Below, piece by piece: positions 26,893-34,514 of a stretch of 64,000 nucleotides of DNA (the first letter of the stretch is position 1; the number at the start of each line of letters is the position of its first letter). Where the stretch lies: positions 1 to 64,000 of the forward strand of contig DAOTWA010000018.1 of the NCBI GenBank assembly GCA_034435955.1. Reading direction: 5' to 3'. The notes beneath the pieces were generated by a model. The model was not told where the DNA came from. It worked only from the letters and a program-made list of their open reading frames with translations, and made no database searches. Both the position numbers and the translations under genes were made by a program. Source of the DNA: DAOTWA01 sp034435955 (GTDB lineage: Bacteria > Chloroflexota > Anaerolineae > Anaerolineales > Anaerolineaceae).

Positions 26893-26963
26893 TGGGGGTT
26901 CGTCTAACGGCAGGACAGCAGACTCTGGATCTGCGTATGGAGGTTCGAATCCTTCACCCCCAG
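26893..26963 (+). tRNA. tRNA-Gln, anticodon CTG
   Basis: This folds by eye into a full cloverleaf: a 7-bp acceptor stem (TGGGGGT with ACCCCCA), a 3-bp D stem (GTC/GAC), a 5-bp anticodon stem (GCAGA/TCTGC) with loop CTCTGGA giving anticodon CTG, a 4-base variable loop, and a 5-bp T stem around TTCGAAT. The discriminator base is G. The 3' CCA is not encoded (CCT follows), so it must be added by a nucleotidyltransferase. It reads CAG codons and lies just after gltX. Confidence 0.95.
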
Positions 26964-27004
26964 CCTGAATCCCATATTCGATTGGCACTGATTCAAAGTT
27001 GGTT

Positions 27005-27577
27005 TCAGGCCTGAAAATCGCCGCCCGGCTCTTCAGCCGGTTTGGGATAGAGGATTTTGTCTGCTTCCTGAACGGCCCAGGGTGTTAGCACGTGGGGTGA
27101 ACGTCGGCCCGAGCTGAAGATATGCTCGACCGTTACCCCGCGAACGATGAGCGCGTCGGCGATGAGGGAGCGGTGACAGCGCCAGGGGACCGCTTCGGCG
27201 CACATAATGGCGACCTGCTCCTGGCCGGCTGCAGCGATCAGCTCATCGATGGCGGTCCAAAATTCTTTCGTCATCATGTAGTCGGCAAAGCCGCGAAAAG
27301 AGTCGTTGCGCCAGCCGGTGTTGGGAGAATCGGGTTTTGGGCGGCGCAGACCGCCGAGGGCGGCTATATGCGCGTAGGCAATGTCCGCTTTTGCCAGTTC
27401 GCCGGGCAGTGTCTCACGGTTGAACTGTGGATTGCGCCGCGAGCGCGGCACGCTGCGCACGTCAACCACCCGGCTGACGCCGTGCGCTTGAAGCAGGCGA
27501 ATGAATTCCTCTAGGCTGCGAGTGGAATGGCCGACCGTGTAGATGCGGGTGTTGCCAAATGAGGTTTCTTCAGGCAT
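27005..27577 (-). CDS. DUF488 family protein
   Basis: This 190-residue protein carries the DUF488 features: YTVGHSTRSLEEFIRLL near the start, VVDVRSVPRSRRNPQFN, YAHIAALGGLR and a Cys-containing VAIMCAEAVPWRCHRSLIAD. The family is widespread and lacks a firm function; the CxxxxxxxCHR motif suggests a catalytic or metal-binding site. The gene converges on tRNA-Gln and overlaps by eight bases the end of the upstream gene at 27570-28136, so both are likely on one transcript. Confidence 0.9.
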   Translation of the reverse strand: MPEETSFGNTRIYTVGHSTRSLEEFIRLLQAHGVSRVVDVRSVPRSRRNPQFNRETLPGELAKADIAYAHIAALGGLRRPKPDSPNTGWRNDSFRGFADYMMTKEFWTAIDELIAAAGQEQVAIMCAEAVPWRCHRSLIADALIVRGVTVEHIFSSGRRSPHVLTPWAVQEADKILYPKPAEEPGGDFQA

Positions 27578-28136
27578 TTGGTGGCGCCGGTGCGTTGCGC
27601 GAAGCGAAAACCGTGCGCTCCTGGCGGACGATCACGTATGGCACGCGGATCACGCCCATGGCAGCGTTGGCCGTGTTGCTGATTTCTACATTATAAATCG
27701 GCGTAAACGTTTCGCGCGTGACTTCCAAATACTTATGAAGATTGGATACCGTCGCCATGCGCATGAAGCCGTCGAAGCGAAAATGGCCAACCAGTGCGCT
27801 CATGGGTTCAAACTTGCGATTGGGCTCGTTCGGGTCGTAATCCAGCGGCTCGCTGGCTGGCGGCATCAGGTGAAAGGCGTTGATCTGCACCACCGCGATG
27901 AACAGTTCAGGGTAGCTGATGGGCTTGAGCTGGCCGGATGTGGCGAACAATACCTTGGCGTTGTGTAGGGCAATGTGATCGGGGGCGTAATTGGTGCGCA
28001 GCCAGGTGCTCACGCGTATTTGCTCACGGGTGATCAAATCTCCCCAGCACATATTAATGCCGGTGTACAGCATCACGCTGGTAACTTTATCGTTTACATC
28101 CAGCTCGTAGGCGGGTTTCACGGCTTCGGTGGGCAT
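27570..28136 (-). CDS. conserved protein of unknown function (possibly DUF6812-like)
   Basis: This 188-residue protein has no signal peptide or membrane segment. It begins MPTEAVKPAYELDVNDKVTS and contains VMLYTGINMCWGDLITREQ and VRVSTWLRTNYAPDHIALHN, which recall proteins common in Anaerolineae (DUF6812-like; weak recall). A beta-rich fold with repeated strand pattern is likely. The start at 28136 is fixed by a strong AGGAGGA five bases upstream on the reverse strand. It overlaps the DUF488 gene. I cannot assign a function. Confidence 0.7.
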   Translation of the reverse strand: MPTEAVKPAYELDVNDKVTSVMLYTGINMCWGDLITREQIRVSTWLRTNYAPDHIALHNAKVLFATSGQLKPISYPELFIAVVQINAFHLMPPASEPLDYDPNEPNRKFEPMSALVGHFRFDGFMRMATVSNLHKYLEVTRETFTPIYNVEISNTANAAMGVIRVPYVIVRQERTVFASRNAPAPPNA

Positions 28137-28243
28137 GGTTCCTCCTCTCGGCAACGTGGAAGGGATGTTCCTGGCGGTTTCGCCGGGTGTATAGGCGGGT
28201 TATCCCCGATCCTAAATCAGGAGCAACGTATAGGAAGCAAGAA

Positions 28244-29281
28244 TCAGGCCAATTTCTCCTCTGGCCGTGTGTATCTGAGCTGGACAGCAGGGATCAAATA
28301 ATTTTCGAATGCTTTTTGCTGGTCGTAATCTGGCTGCCAACCCCAATCCCGACGTGCAGCGCTGTCGTCGATGTCCGCGGGCCAGCTATCCACAATCGCT
28401 TGGCGGCGCAGATCGGGCTTGAAGGTCACGCGCGCATCCGGAAAGGCCGTTTTGACCATCTCGAAGATTTCCGCCGCCGTCGGGCTGAAGCTGGTGACGT
28501 TGTATACGTACTGAGTGAGCTTCTCTTTTTCCGCTGAGGCCAGCATGATGAGCGATTTGACCGCATCCGGCATGGCCATAAACGGCAGGCGTGTATCCGG
28601 TCGGACAAAGCACTCGTACGGTTCACCTTTCGCGGCCGCATGCAGCATTTCCGGGCCGTAATCGCTCGTGCCACCGGTTGGCACCGTATCGGCACTGATC
28701 AGCCCGGGGAACCGCAGGCAGCGGAAATCCAGGCTGACTCTTGCCTGTTCCTTAGCCAGTTGGCGGTAGTGCGAGGCGTAGTATCTGCCCAGGTGCTCAC
28801 AGTACAGCTTGTTGCAGCCGTACATGGTCGTCGGCGTACAGAAATCGCCCTCTTTAACCGGCCCGAGTTGATTCTTGACCTCCAGGCTGGGTAATCCATA
28901 GGCGGCGATGGAGCTCGGGTAAATGAATTTGACTGGCCTGCCCTGCCATTGGGATTGCTCTATACCCAAACGAAGCAGATTCAAGGTTCCTTCAACATTC
29001 ACTTTATGGGCCGCTTCAGGGTTGTATTCGGCTTTTGTGGAGAGGATTGAGGCCAGATGATAAATGGTGTGGATTTCATGCTCGGCGACCAACCGACCGA
29101 GGAGCATGTTGTCGAGGATATCTCCCTGGATGGTGCGGTAGCAGTAAGGTTTGAGCTCTTCATCAAGAGGCGCCAGGTCGAGGGCTACGATATCCACCAT
29201 GCTGTTCTGACCGAGGTAAGGGATCAAACCGTGGCCAATTTCGCCGTTTGCTCCCGTGATGAGAACGACCTCTTTACGCAT
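28244..29281 (-). CDS. NAD-dependent epimerase/dehydratase, SDR-type L-threonine 3-dehydrogenase-like
   Basis: This 345-residue extended SDR has a Rossmann motif ITGANGEIGHGL, the catalytic Ser in IYPSSIAAYG and the YxxxK pair in YGCNKLYCEHLG. The C-terminal part, RFPGLISAD, DTRLPFMAMPDAV and IVDSWPADIDDSAARRDWGW, matches SDR-type L-threonine dehydrogenases, which oxidise threonine to 2-amino-3-ketobutyrate. The exact substrate is inferred. GGAGGT nine bases before ATG 29281 fixes the start. A TATAAT box on the reverse strand at 29338-29343 is the probable promoter -10. Confidence 0.85.
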   Translation of the reverse strand: MRKEVVLITGANGEIGHGLIPYLGQNSMVDIVALDLAPLDEELKPYCYRTIQGDILDNMLLGRLVAEHEIHTIYHLASILSTKAEYNPEAAHKVNVEGTLNLLRLGIEQSQWQGRPVKFIYPSSIAAYGLPSLEVKNQLGPVKEGDFCTPTTMYGCNKLYCEHLGRYYASHYRQLAKEQARVSLDFRCLRFPGLISADTVPTGGTSDYGPEMLHAAAKGEPYECFVRPDTRLPFMAMPDAVKSLIMLASAEKEKLTQYVYNVTSFSPTAAEIFEMVKTAFPDARVTFKPDLRRQAIVDSWPADIDDSAARRDWGWQPDYDQQKAFENYLIPAVQLRYTRPEEKLA

Positions 29282-29337
29282 GAACGCTACCTCCCTGAAT
29301 ATGTCTGAAACGGATCGCAACGCCTCTTTGCGATCTC

Positions 29338-29343
29338 ATTATA
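29338..29343 (-). promoter_or_regulatory. -10 box upstream of the threonine dehydrogenase-like gene
   Basis: TATAAT on the reverse strand lies 57 bases before the start codon in the 193-base gap between this gene and the secF terminator. No clear -35 is visible at 16-18 bases. Confidence 0.4.
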
Positions 29344-29409
29344 CTTGCGAACGAATTTTCTCGAACCGTGTAGTTTGTCGCATTTTGGCAGCATATTTGT
29401 CAGGTAGAT

Positions 29410-29446
29410 AAAAAATGGGCTTCAGCTCTCCCTGCGCCGAAACCCA
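29410..29446 (-). terminator. Rho-independent terminator of the secDF operon
   Basis: On the reverse strand an 11-bp stem, TGGGTTTCGGC with GCTGAAGCCCA (two G-T pairs), has a nine-base loop and is followed by six T. It begins 29 bases after the secF stop. Confidence 0.75.
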
Positions 29447-29474
29447 CTCTAAATGCCGTCATCTAGCCTGCATC

Positions 29475-30404
29475 TCAGGAACTGGCCATGCCTTCCTTGG
29501 CTTTCTTACCGCGAAACCATGTGCGCCATTCCCGGTTCTCCCACACCACCAGGATGGGAGAAGCATTGAAGATGGATGAATAGGTGCCGCTGAAAACCCC
29601 GATTAACAGGACGATCACGAAGTGGCGGATGGTGACCCCGCCGAACAGGGCCAGGGCAAAGAGTGTGAACATGACCGTGAGCTGGGTGTTGATCGAACGG
29701 TCCAGGGTCTGAATGACAGAATGGTTGACCACCGTCTCGAAGGGCACGCGCCGGTAGATGCTGGAGTTTTCACGAATGCGGTCGAAAACGACGATCGTGT
29801 CGTGTACGGAGAAGCCGATCACGGTCAGCAGCGCGGTCAGGAAGAGCGAATCGACTTCCCATCCCAGGAAGTGGCCGAAATAGGTTTCGAAGCCCAGCAC
29901 CACCAGCACGTCGTGCAGCATGGCAATGATGGCTGCGGTGCCAAAGCGGAAAGCGTGAGGCACTCCTCGGAAGGCGAATGTGATGTAGAGCAGGATGCCC
30001 AGGGCTGCCGCGGCGACGGCCTCCCCGGCGCGTACGGCTACCTCGCGGCCGATTGCCGGACCGACCGAATCGAACTCGAGCACGGTCACCTTGCTGCCGA
30101 ATTTGGTCTCCATTTTGCTGACCAGGTCGTTCTTTTCGGCATCGTCGATCTGCCTGGAACGAATGATTAACGTGTTTGAGCCAGAAGATTGAACTTCCGC
30201 GCCAGGAAGTCCATTCGCGTTCAACAACTCGACCACCTGGGCTGGTTGCGGTGTTTTTCCCGCCTCAAATTGCATGGTCAGCAGGCTGCCGCCGGTGAAA
30301 TCGATCCCGATCCGTAAACCCCATATAATCAGGCCAATGACGCCCGGAATGATCACCAGGAGGGAGATGGCGAAATAAAGATATCGCTTTCCAATGAGGT
30401 TCAT
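29475..30404 (-). CDS. secF: protein translocase subunit SecF
   Basis: This 309-residue membrane protein has six predicted helices and a large loop after the first. Family blocks include GIDFTGGSLLTMQFE, VGPAIGREVAVRAGEAV, FSVHDTIVVFDRIREN and RSINTQLTVMFTLFAL. SecF joins SecD to pull secreted proteins through SecYEG using the proton-motive force. The ATG at 30404 has AGGAG seven bases upstream, overlapping the secD stop; an upstream in-frame codon at 30425 would overlap secD. secD is transcribed first. Confidence 0.95.
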   Translation of the reverse strand: MNLIGKRYLYFAISLLVIIPGVIGLIIWGLRIGIDFTGGSLLTMQFEAGKTPQPAQVVELLNANGLPGAEVQSSGSNTLIIRSRQIDDAEKNDLVSKMETKFGSKVTVLEFDSVGPAIGREVAVRAGEAVAAAALGILLYITFAFRGVPHAFRFGTAAIIAMLHDVLVVLGFETYFGHFLGWEVDSLFLTALLTVIGFSVHDTIVVFDRIRENSSIYRRVPFETVVNHSVIQTLDRSINTQLTVMFTLFALALFGGVTIRHFVIVLLIGVFSGTYSSIFNASPILVVWENREWRTWFRGKKAKEGMASS

Positions 30405-30414
30405 GAACGCGCTC

Positions 30415-31971
30415 CTAAAGACCAAACCACCTGGGATGTTCGGTAAATTTCAGGCTGTCCAGCACGGTGTGCAGAAACGTGCGGGTTACAACGATAGCGG
30501 TGAACAGGCTGACGCCGACGCCCAGCGCCAATGTAAGGGCGAACCCCTTGACGATGGTCGCACCGAATGCACTCCCGAACCAGAACAGGATCAAGCAGGT
30601 GATCAAGGTCGAGAAGTTCGAGTCTCGAATGGACGGCCAGGCTCGCTGCCAGCCCAGATCGATGGCCTGGCGCAGGGTGCGCCCGGCGCGCAGCTCCTCC
30701 TTCAGCCGTTCGAAGATCAGAATGTTGGCGTCCACGGCCATGCCGATGCTCAAGACGAAGCCGGCGATGCCCGGCAGGGTCAGCGTGACAGGGATCAGCT
30801 TGAAGATGGCGAAGGTGGTCGAAGCGTAAACCAGCAGCGCCAGATCGGCCAAAATGCCGGGAAGGCGGTAATAGAGTCCCATGAAGAGGATGACCACCGA
30901 AAGGCCGATCAACCCGGCAATGACGCTTTTACGCAGCGAGTCTTGGCCAAGCGTAGGCCCAACTGTGTTACTCTCGACAACCTTGAGCGGCACCGGCAGC
31001 GAGCCATAACGCAGTTGCACGGCCAGGGCATTGGCGCTTTCGGCGGTGAAGTTGCCCTCGATGATCCCGCTGCCCTGGGTGATGGGATTTTTAATGCTCG
31101 GGGCCGAGATCACCTTCTTATCCAGCACGATGCCAAGATATTGCCCTACATGGGTGCTGGTGTAATCAGCGAAGATTTGTTTCCCTTTGTCGGTGAGGGT
31201 GAACTGGACGACAAAACCGGCGGTTGGGTCTGTGGTGACGCTGACCGATTTCAGATCGGCGCCGGTCATCACGGTGTGATAAATGGTGGGTGCTGCGGTT
31301 GGAGTGGGGGAGGCCTGCGGAGTTCCGGTTGCGCCCGCGGCTGCTGCGGGAGGCGTGCCGCTCGATTCCGGCGTCGCGCTTCCGATCGAAGTGGCCGACG
31401 CCGAGGGTGTTTCCGTTGCAGCGGAAATTGTCGTCGTGGCGCTCGCCCCTGGCGTGACAGCCGTACCAGTCGTTTGCGCGGTGGCGGTGGTGGCAGTCGT
31501 TTGCGCGGTGGCGGTGGTCGTCCCGACCGGCTGTCCGCTCGTTCCAATGTCGGTCTGGATCACGGTGCCGTCGGGCGGCGGATTATTGCCGAAATCGACA
31601 AATTCGAGCAGGCCGGTTTCTTTCAAGACATTGATCACCTGCTCGGTGTTCGTCAGCCCGGGGAACTCGCCTACGATGCGGTTGCTGCCGGCTACCTGCA
31701 GGGTAACTTCGCTCACGCCCAACCCATTGGCGCGGTTTTCCAGGATTTGGCGCGCATCGTTGAGCTGCTGGGCGGTGACCACAGTGGTTGGGGGTACATC
31801 GGCCTGCATCAGCACCTGCAAACCGCCTTGCAGATCCAAACCAAGCTGGGTTTTCAGATCACGGTTGAAGCTTCCAATGTGGATGCCCGGATTATTGGGC
31901 AGATCGATCCAGATTACGACAGCCACAAGTACAAGAATCAAGATCAGGCTGACCGTGTTCCTCTGACTCAT
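30415..31971 (-). CDS. secD: protein translocase subunit SecD with a Thr/Ala/Ser/Pro-rich insert
   Basis: This 518-residue protein has an N-terminal helix, GLDLQGGLQV near residue 44, the periplasmic/extracellular P1 region, and five C-terminal helices with GLIGLSVVILFMGLYYR, GFVLSIGMAVDANILIFERL and RDSNFSTLITCLILF. Residues about 145-228 of P1 are replaced or extended by a low-complexity tract of Thr, Ala, Ser, Gly and Pro ending in SPTPTAAPTI, with no sign of a fold. Standard SecD proteins lack this tract. GGAGG ten bases before ATG 31971 supports the start. A -10 box lies at 32026-32031. The gene forms an operon with secF. Confidence 0.95.
   Translation of the reverse strand: MSQRNTVSLILILVLVAVVIWIDLPNNPGIHIGSFNRDLKTQLGLDLQGGLQVLMQADVPPTTVVTAQQLNDARQILENRANGLGVSEVTLQVAGSNRIVGEFPGLTNTEQVINVLKETGLLEFVDFGNNPPPDGTVIQTDIGTSGQPVGTTTATAQTTATTATAQTTGTAVTPGASATTTISAATETPSASATSIGSATPESSGTPPAAAAGATGTPQASPTPTAAPTIYHTVMTGADLKSVSVTTDPTAGFVVQFTLTDKGKQIFADYTSTHVGQYLGIVLDKKVISAPSIKNPITQGSGIIEGNFTAESANALAVQLRYGSLPVPLKVVESNTVGPTLGQDSLRKSVIAGLIGLSVVILFMGLYYRLPGILADLALLVYASTTFAIFKLIPVTLTLPGIAGFVLSIGMAVDANILIFERLKEELRAGRTLRQAIDLGWQRAWPSIRDSNFSTLITCLILFWFGSAFGATIVKGFALTLALGVGVSLFTAIVVTRTFLHTVLDSLKFTEHPRWFGL
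31467..31518 (-). repeat. 25-bp direct repeat inside the secD insert
   Basis: The same 25 bases occur at 31467-31491 and 31494-31518, a period of 27 bases. In secD this codes for a nine-residue unit (TTATAQTTx) read twice. It looks like a tandem duplication that lengthened the low-complexity tract. Confidence 0.85.
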
Positions 31972-32025
31972 GCGATTGGGGCCTCCGATTCAAGCAAATG
32001 CCAGCCATGGGCCGGCTGAGCAGGA

Positions 32026-32031
32026 ATTATA
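32026..32031 (-). promoter_or_regulatory. -10 box upstream of secD
   Basis: TATAAT on the reverse strand lies 55 bases before the secD start. TGTTCA is a weak -35 candidate at 17 bases. It fits transcription of secD-secF up to the terminator at 29410-29446. Confidence 0.45.
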
Positions 32032-32078
32032 ACCTTATTGAATATCCGTGAACAGGGTAACAAGAGCCAAAGTAAGTC

Positions 32079-32441
32079 CTATCGGCGTGAGGAAATGAAC
32101 GCTAGCACCCGATCCCGTACCTGCTCGGGCGTGAGTTGATCGGTGAAGATCACCAGGTCGGCGTGCTGACGCGCGTGGCGGAGTCGGCGCTGCTCCTCCT
32201 CATATTCGGCCCGGGTCCAATTCAGCCTGCGTCGTTTTAGCGTTACTTCGTAAGATACATCCAGAAAGATCAGCACATCCGGATTGGTGATGCGCCGCCA
32301 CATATCGGCCACATAGGAATGCTCCTGGGCGATATGGCGGGCGACCACGCCGCTGGCCCGCAGATTTGCGATCAAGGTGGTCTTGCCGGCAGCGCAAGGG
32401 CCAACCACGCCCACCAGCAGCGGCTTCTGTTCTTGCGCCAT
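32079..32441 (-). CDS. small P-loop NTPase/kinase-like protein
   Basis: This 120-residue protein starts with a strand and Walker A, VGVVGPCAAGKTTL (residues about 8-21), then VLIFLDVSYEVTLKRRR, which resembles the nucleotide-kinase segment with LID arginines, and a C-terminal ADLVIFTDQLTPEQVRDRV. It resembles short P-loop kinases. No substrate can be given. I chose ATG 32441 (MAQEQKP); the frame extends to 32483, but that start lies within the terminator hairpin of the upstream gene. The short length suggests a minimal kinase core. Confidence 0.7.
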   Translation of the reverse strand: MAQEQKPLLVGVVGPCAAGKTTLIANLRASGVVARHIAQEHSYVADMWRRITNPDVLIFLDVSYEVTLKRRRLNWTRAEYEEEQRRLRHARQHADLVIFTDQLTPEQVRDRVLAFISSRR

Positions 32442-32467
32442 GCCAGAGCTCTGAATTTCTTGTATGG

Positions 32468-32495
32468 AAAAATCACCGCCCATACAGGGCGGTGA
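32468..32495 (-). terminator. Rho-independent terminator after the PP2C-type gene
   Basis: On the reverse strand a perfect 9-bp stem, TCACCGCCC/GGGCGGTGA, with a five-base loop is followed by five T. It lies 15 bases after the stop of the phosphatase gene and separates it from the P-loop gene. Confidence 0.85.
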
Positions 32496-32509
32496 TGAAA
32501 GGATGAAGC

Positions 32510-33223
32510 CTAGGAGACAAAATCAACCGGCAGGCGGACAGTCAGCCGCCGCGCGCCGTCTCCCTGGCGATGGACCACACGCATCACCACCACACTCATG
32601 TCATCCTCGGGGCGCCCTTCGTCTAGGCGAATGGCGTGGTTGAGCAGGTCATCGGCGATCTCCTGGGCGCTGGGCTCCTGGTCTTCCAGCATCGCATCCA
32701 AAAAGGTGCGGATGTCGAAGCTGCGGCCGTAACGCTCACCGGCCGTATGCACGCCATCGGTGTACATCACCACGGTTAACCCAGGCTCCACCGGTATTTC
32801 ACAGATCGATGGGCGCGTGTTGCGTGTCGTGCCGATGGGCATGCTCTCCGAATCCAGACTGTCTATCTTTTCGTTGTGCGCGATGTAAACCGGTGATGGA
32901 TTGTTGCGTGTGATCACGACTGTGCCGGTCTGCAGATCGACAGAGAGCACGTTCAAAGTGGCGATCACCTTGCCTTTGCGCTCGGTGAACAAATAATCCG
33001 AGGCGGCTCGTGCGGCGGCACCATCGCGTACACCTTCGGCCAGCAGGCTGATCACCTTGCGAACGACCATATTGGAGATCACCTTGGCACCCTTGCCTGA
33101 GGTCTGTCCATCTGCAAGGACGACCGACAGGCCGCCGTTGGGCCGTTCGACCACTTCGAGGGTATCGCCACTCTCTGAGGAGGCATATTTATTAATTTTT
33201 GAGGCGGCGATTAAGATTTCCAT
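32510..33223 (-). CDS. PP2C/SpoIIE-type serine phosphatase
   Basis: This 237-residue protein is a stand-alone PP2C-like (SpoIIE/RsbU) phosphatase domain. The metal-binding motifs are visible: SSESGDTLEVVERP, VVLADGQTSGKGAKV (D-G), VVMYTDGVHTAGERYG and RPEDDMSVVVMRV. Such proteins dephosphorylate anti-sigma antagonists or similar regulators. There is no sensor domain and no STAS or anti-sigma kinase gene next to it, so its target is unknown. The start ATG is at 33223. A clear terminator follows the stop. Confidence 0.85.
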   Translation of the reverse strand: MEILIAASKINKYASSESGDTLEVVERPNGGLSVVLADGQTSGKGAKVISNMVVRKVISLLAEGVRDGAAARAASDYLFTERKGKVIATLNVLSVDLQTGTVVITRNNPSPVYIAHNEKIDSLDSESMPIGTTRNTRPSICEIPVEPGLTVVMYTDGVHTAGERYGRSFDIRTFLDAMLEDQEPSAQEIADDLLNHAIRLDEGRPEDDMSVVVMRVVHRQGDGARRLTVRLPVDFVS

Positions 33224-33297
33224 AAATCAAATTGTACATCAAATCAATTCACTTGGCGCATACGGCTATGGTACGTTGATCCTCTGGCTCATGCGCC

Positions 33298-33963
33298 TTA
33301 TGGTCGGCGGGCAAGGATGATCTGCACCCGGCTCCCAGACAGTTCGGCCGTTTCTACGCGGGGCTCGAAGCCAGCCTGGATGAGGGGCGTGAGCAGATGG
33401 ATGGAAGCATCGCCAGCCTGACCGGTGATGGTAAACAGCCATTGCGCCGAGCGTTCGAGCAACGATGGCCCGGTGATCCAGGCAGAGAGAGCGATGACCA
33501 AACGGCCGCCGGGAACGAGAAGGCGGTATGTTTCTTCCAGGGTGCGCGGATCGAAGATGAAGCGGGTAGGGAAGGTGGCGATGATGGTCTCGAAAGATTG
33601 GTCGGGGAAGGGGAGTCTCTGGGAAAGGGCGCGGATCAGGCGCGGCGATGCGCAGCCGTGGTGCATATAGGAAGGGAGACGGCTGCGCAAATTGCGCATA
33701 GCCAATCTACCCATCTGGCTGCTCTCATCCACACCCGCTGCCCACAGACCTTGATCCAGCAATTTGGCTTGCAGATGTCCTGGGCCGTGCCCAAGTTCAA
33801 GCACATGGTTGCCCTGAACGTAGGTGAGGGTTGTGTAAACCCAATCCTCCCATCTTCCCAGCGAGACGAAACGGGCAACCCAATCGTAGCTCCAGGCGAA
33901 TTGGTGGTAAAGGAGATGAAAAAACAGGCGAAACAGAAACGAAAATGGGTAAGAACGGTCCAT
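33298..33963 (-). CDS. class I SAM-dependent methyltransferase
   Basis: This 221-residue protein has motif I VLELGHGPGHLQ near residue 53, a post-I acidic residue in AAGVDESSQMGRLA, motif IV FETIIATFPTRF and ETYRLLVPGGRLVIA. It resembles UbiE/MenG-like methyltransferases of the Methyltransf_11 type, but the substrate cannot be told. The N-terminus is hydrophobic and aromatic (FSFLFRLFFHLLYHQFAW), so membrane association is possible. It is divergent from trxA, with 136 bases between the starts. Confidence 0.82.
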   Translation of the reverse strand: MDRSYPFSFLFRLFFHLLYHQFAWSYDWVARFVSLGRWEDWVYTTLTYVQGNHVLELGHGPGHLQAKLLDQGLWAAGVDESSQMGRLAMRNLRSRLPSYMHHGCASPRLIRALSQRLPFPDQSFETIIATFPTRFIFDPRTLEETYRLLVPGGRLVIALSAWITGPSLLERSAQWLFTITGQAGDASIHLLTPLIQAGFEPRVETAELSGSRVQIILARRP

Positions 33964-33998
33964 AAATGGTTGTCAAAGCCGTTAGAAAAATACCGTTA

Positions 33999-34007
33999 TG
34001 GTATACT
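33999..34007 (+). promoter_or_regulatory. extended -10 promoter before trxA
   Basis: TGG followed by TATACT (34002-34007) resembles the extended -10 before mreB. TTGTCA at 33970-33975 is too far (26 bases) to be a normal -35. The leader to the trxA start would be about 85 bases. Confidence 0.45.
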
Positions 34008-34099
34008 CATGAAAGCATTCCCAGGCATGGTTTTCGCTTGCGTGGCGATGCGATCAGGTTTTTGACCGATGAATAGTTTTGCTTTGAGGAGGACTTCAG

Positions 34100-34453
34100 A
34101 TGCTGAATGAGCCTATTCATGTGACGGATGCGGCATTCGAAAAAACGGTGTTGCAGTCTAGCCTGCCGGTAGTGGTGGATTTTTGGGCGCCCTGGTGCGG
34201 ACCGTGTAAAATGGTCGCCCCTGTCCTGGAAAAAATAGCTCGCGAGTACGCCGGAAAGCTGATTGTCGCCAAAGTCAACACCGATGAAAACCCGGAATGG
34301 GCGGAGAAATACGGTATCCAGGGCATCCCGACCATGCTGCTGATAGCCAACGGCAAGATCGTCCACCGGCAGGTAGGAGCGCTGCCCGAGCCGATTTTGC
34401 GTGACATGATCGATCAGTTCATGGACGTGGTCCAGGCTGCGTCCAAAAATTGA
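34100..34453 (+). CDS. trxA: thioredoxin
   Basis: This 117-residue protein is a normal thioredoxin: VVVDFWAPWCGPCKM with the active-site WCGPC at residues 32-36, a buried Asp in VVVDF, the cis-Pro loop IQGIPTMLL and a following GALPEPILRDMI. It reduces disulfides in cytoplasmic proteins. AGGAGG at 34087-34092 precedes ATG 34100. It is a single-gene unit ending in a strong terminator. Confidence 0.95.
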   Translation: MLNEPIHVTDAAFEKTVLQSSLPVVVDFWAPWCGPCKMVAPVLEKIAREYAGKLIVAKVNTDENPEWAEKYGIQGIPTMLLIANGKIVHRQVGALPEPILRDMIDQFMDVVQAASKN

Positions 34454-34471
34454 CCATTGGCATCATGGTGA

Positions 34472-34497
34472 GGCGCACTGCATAGTGCGCCTTTTTT
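34472..34497 (+). terminator. Rho-independent terminator after trxA
   Basis: A perfect 8-bp stem GGCGCACT/AGTGCGCC with loop GCAT is followed by six T. It begins 18 bases after the trxA stop and could also partly stop murA read-through from the other side. Confidence 0.9.
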
Positions 34498-34514
34498 GAT
34501 TCTCCCAAAGCAAA

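Noticed and set aside
30394..32019. A 541-codon forward frame opposite secD/secF.
   Set aside because: SecD and SecF motifs are clear on the reverse strand; the forward translation is low complexity in the region opposite the secD repeat.
34009..34065. An 18-codon open frame before trxA as a possible leader peptide.
   Set aside because: The ATG lies two bases after the -10 box, so the transcript would probably start after it.
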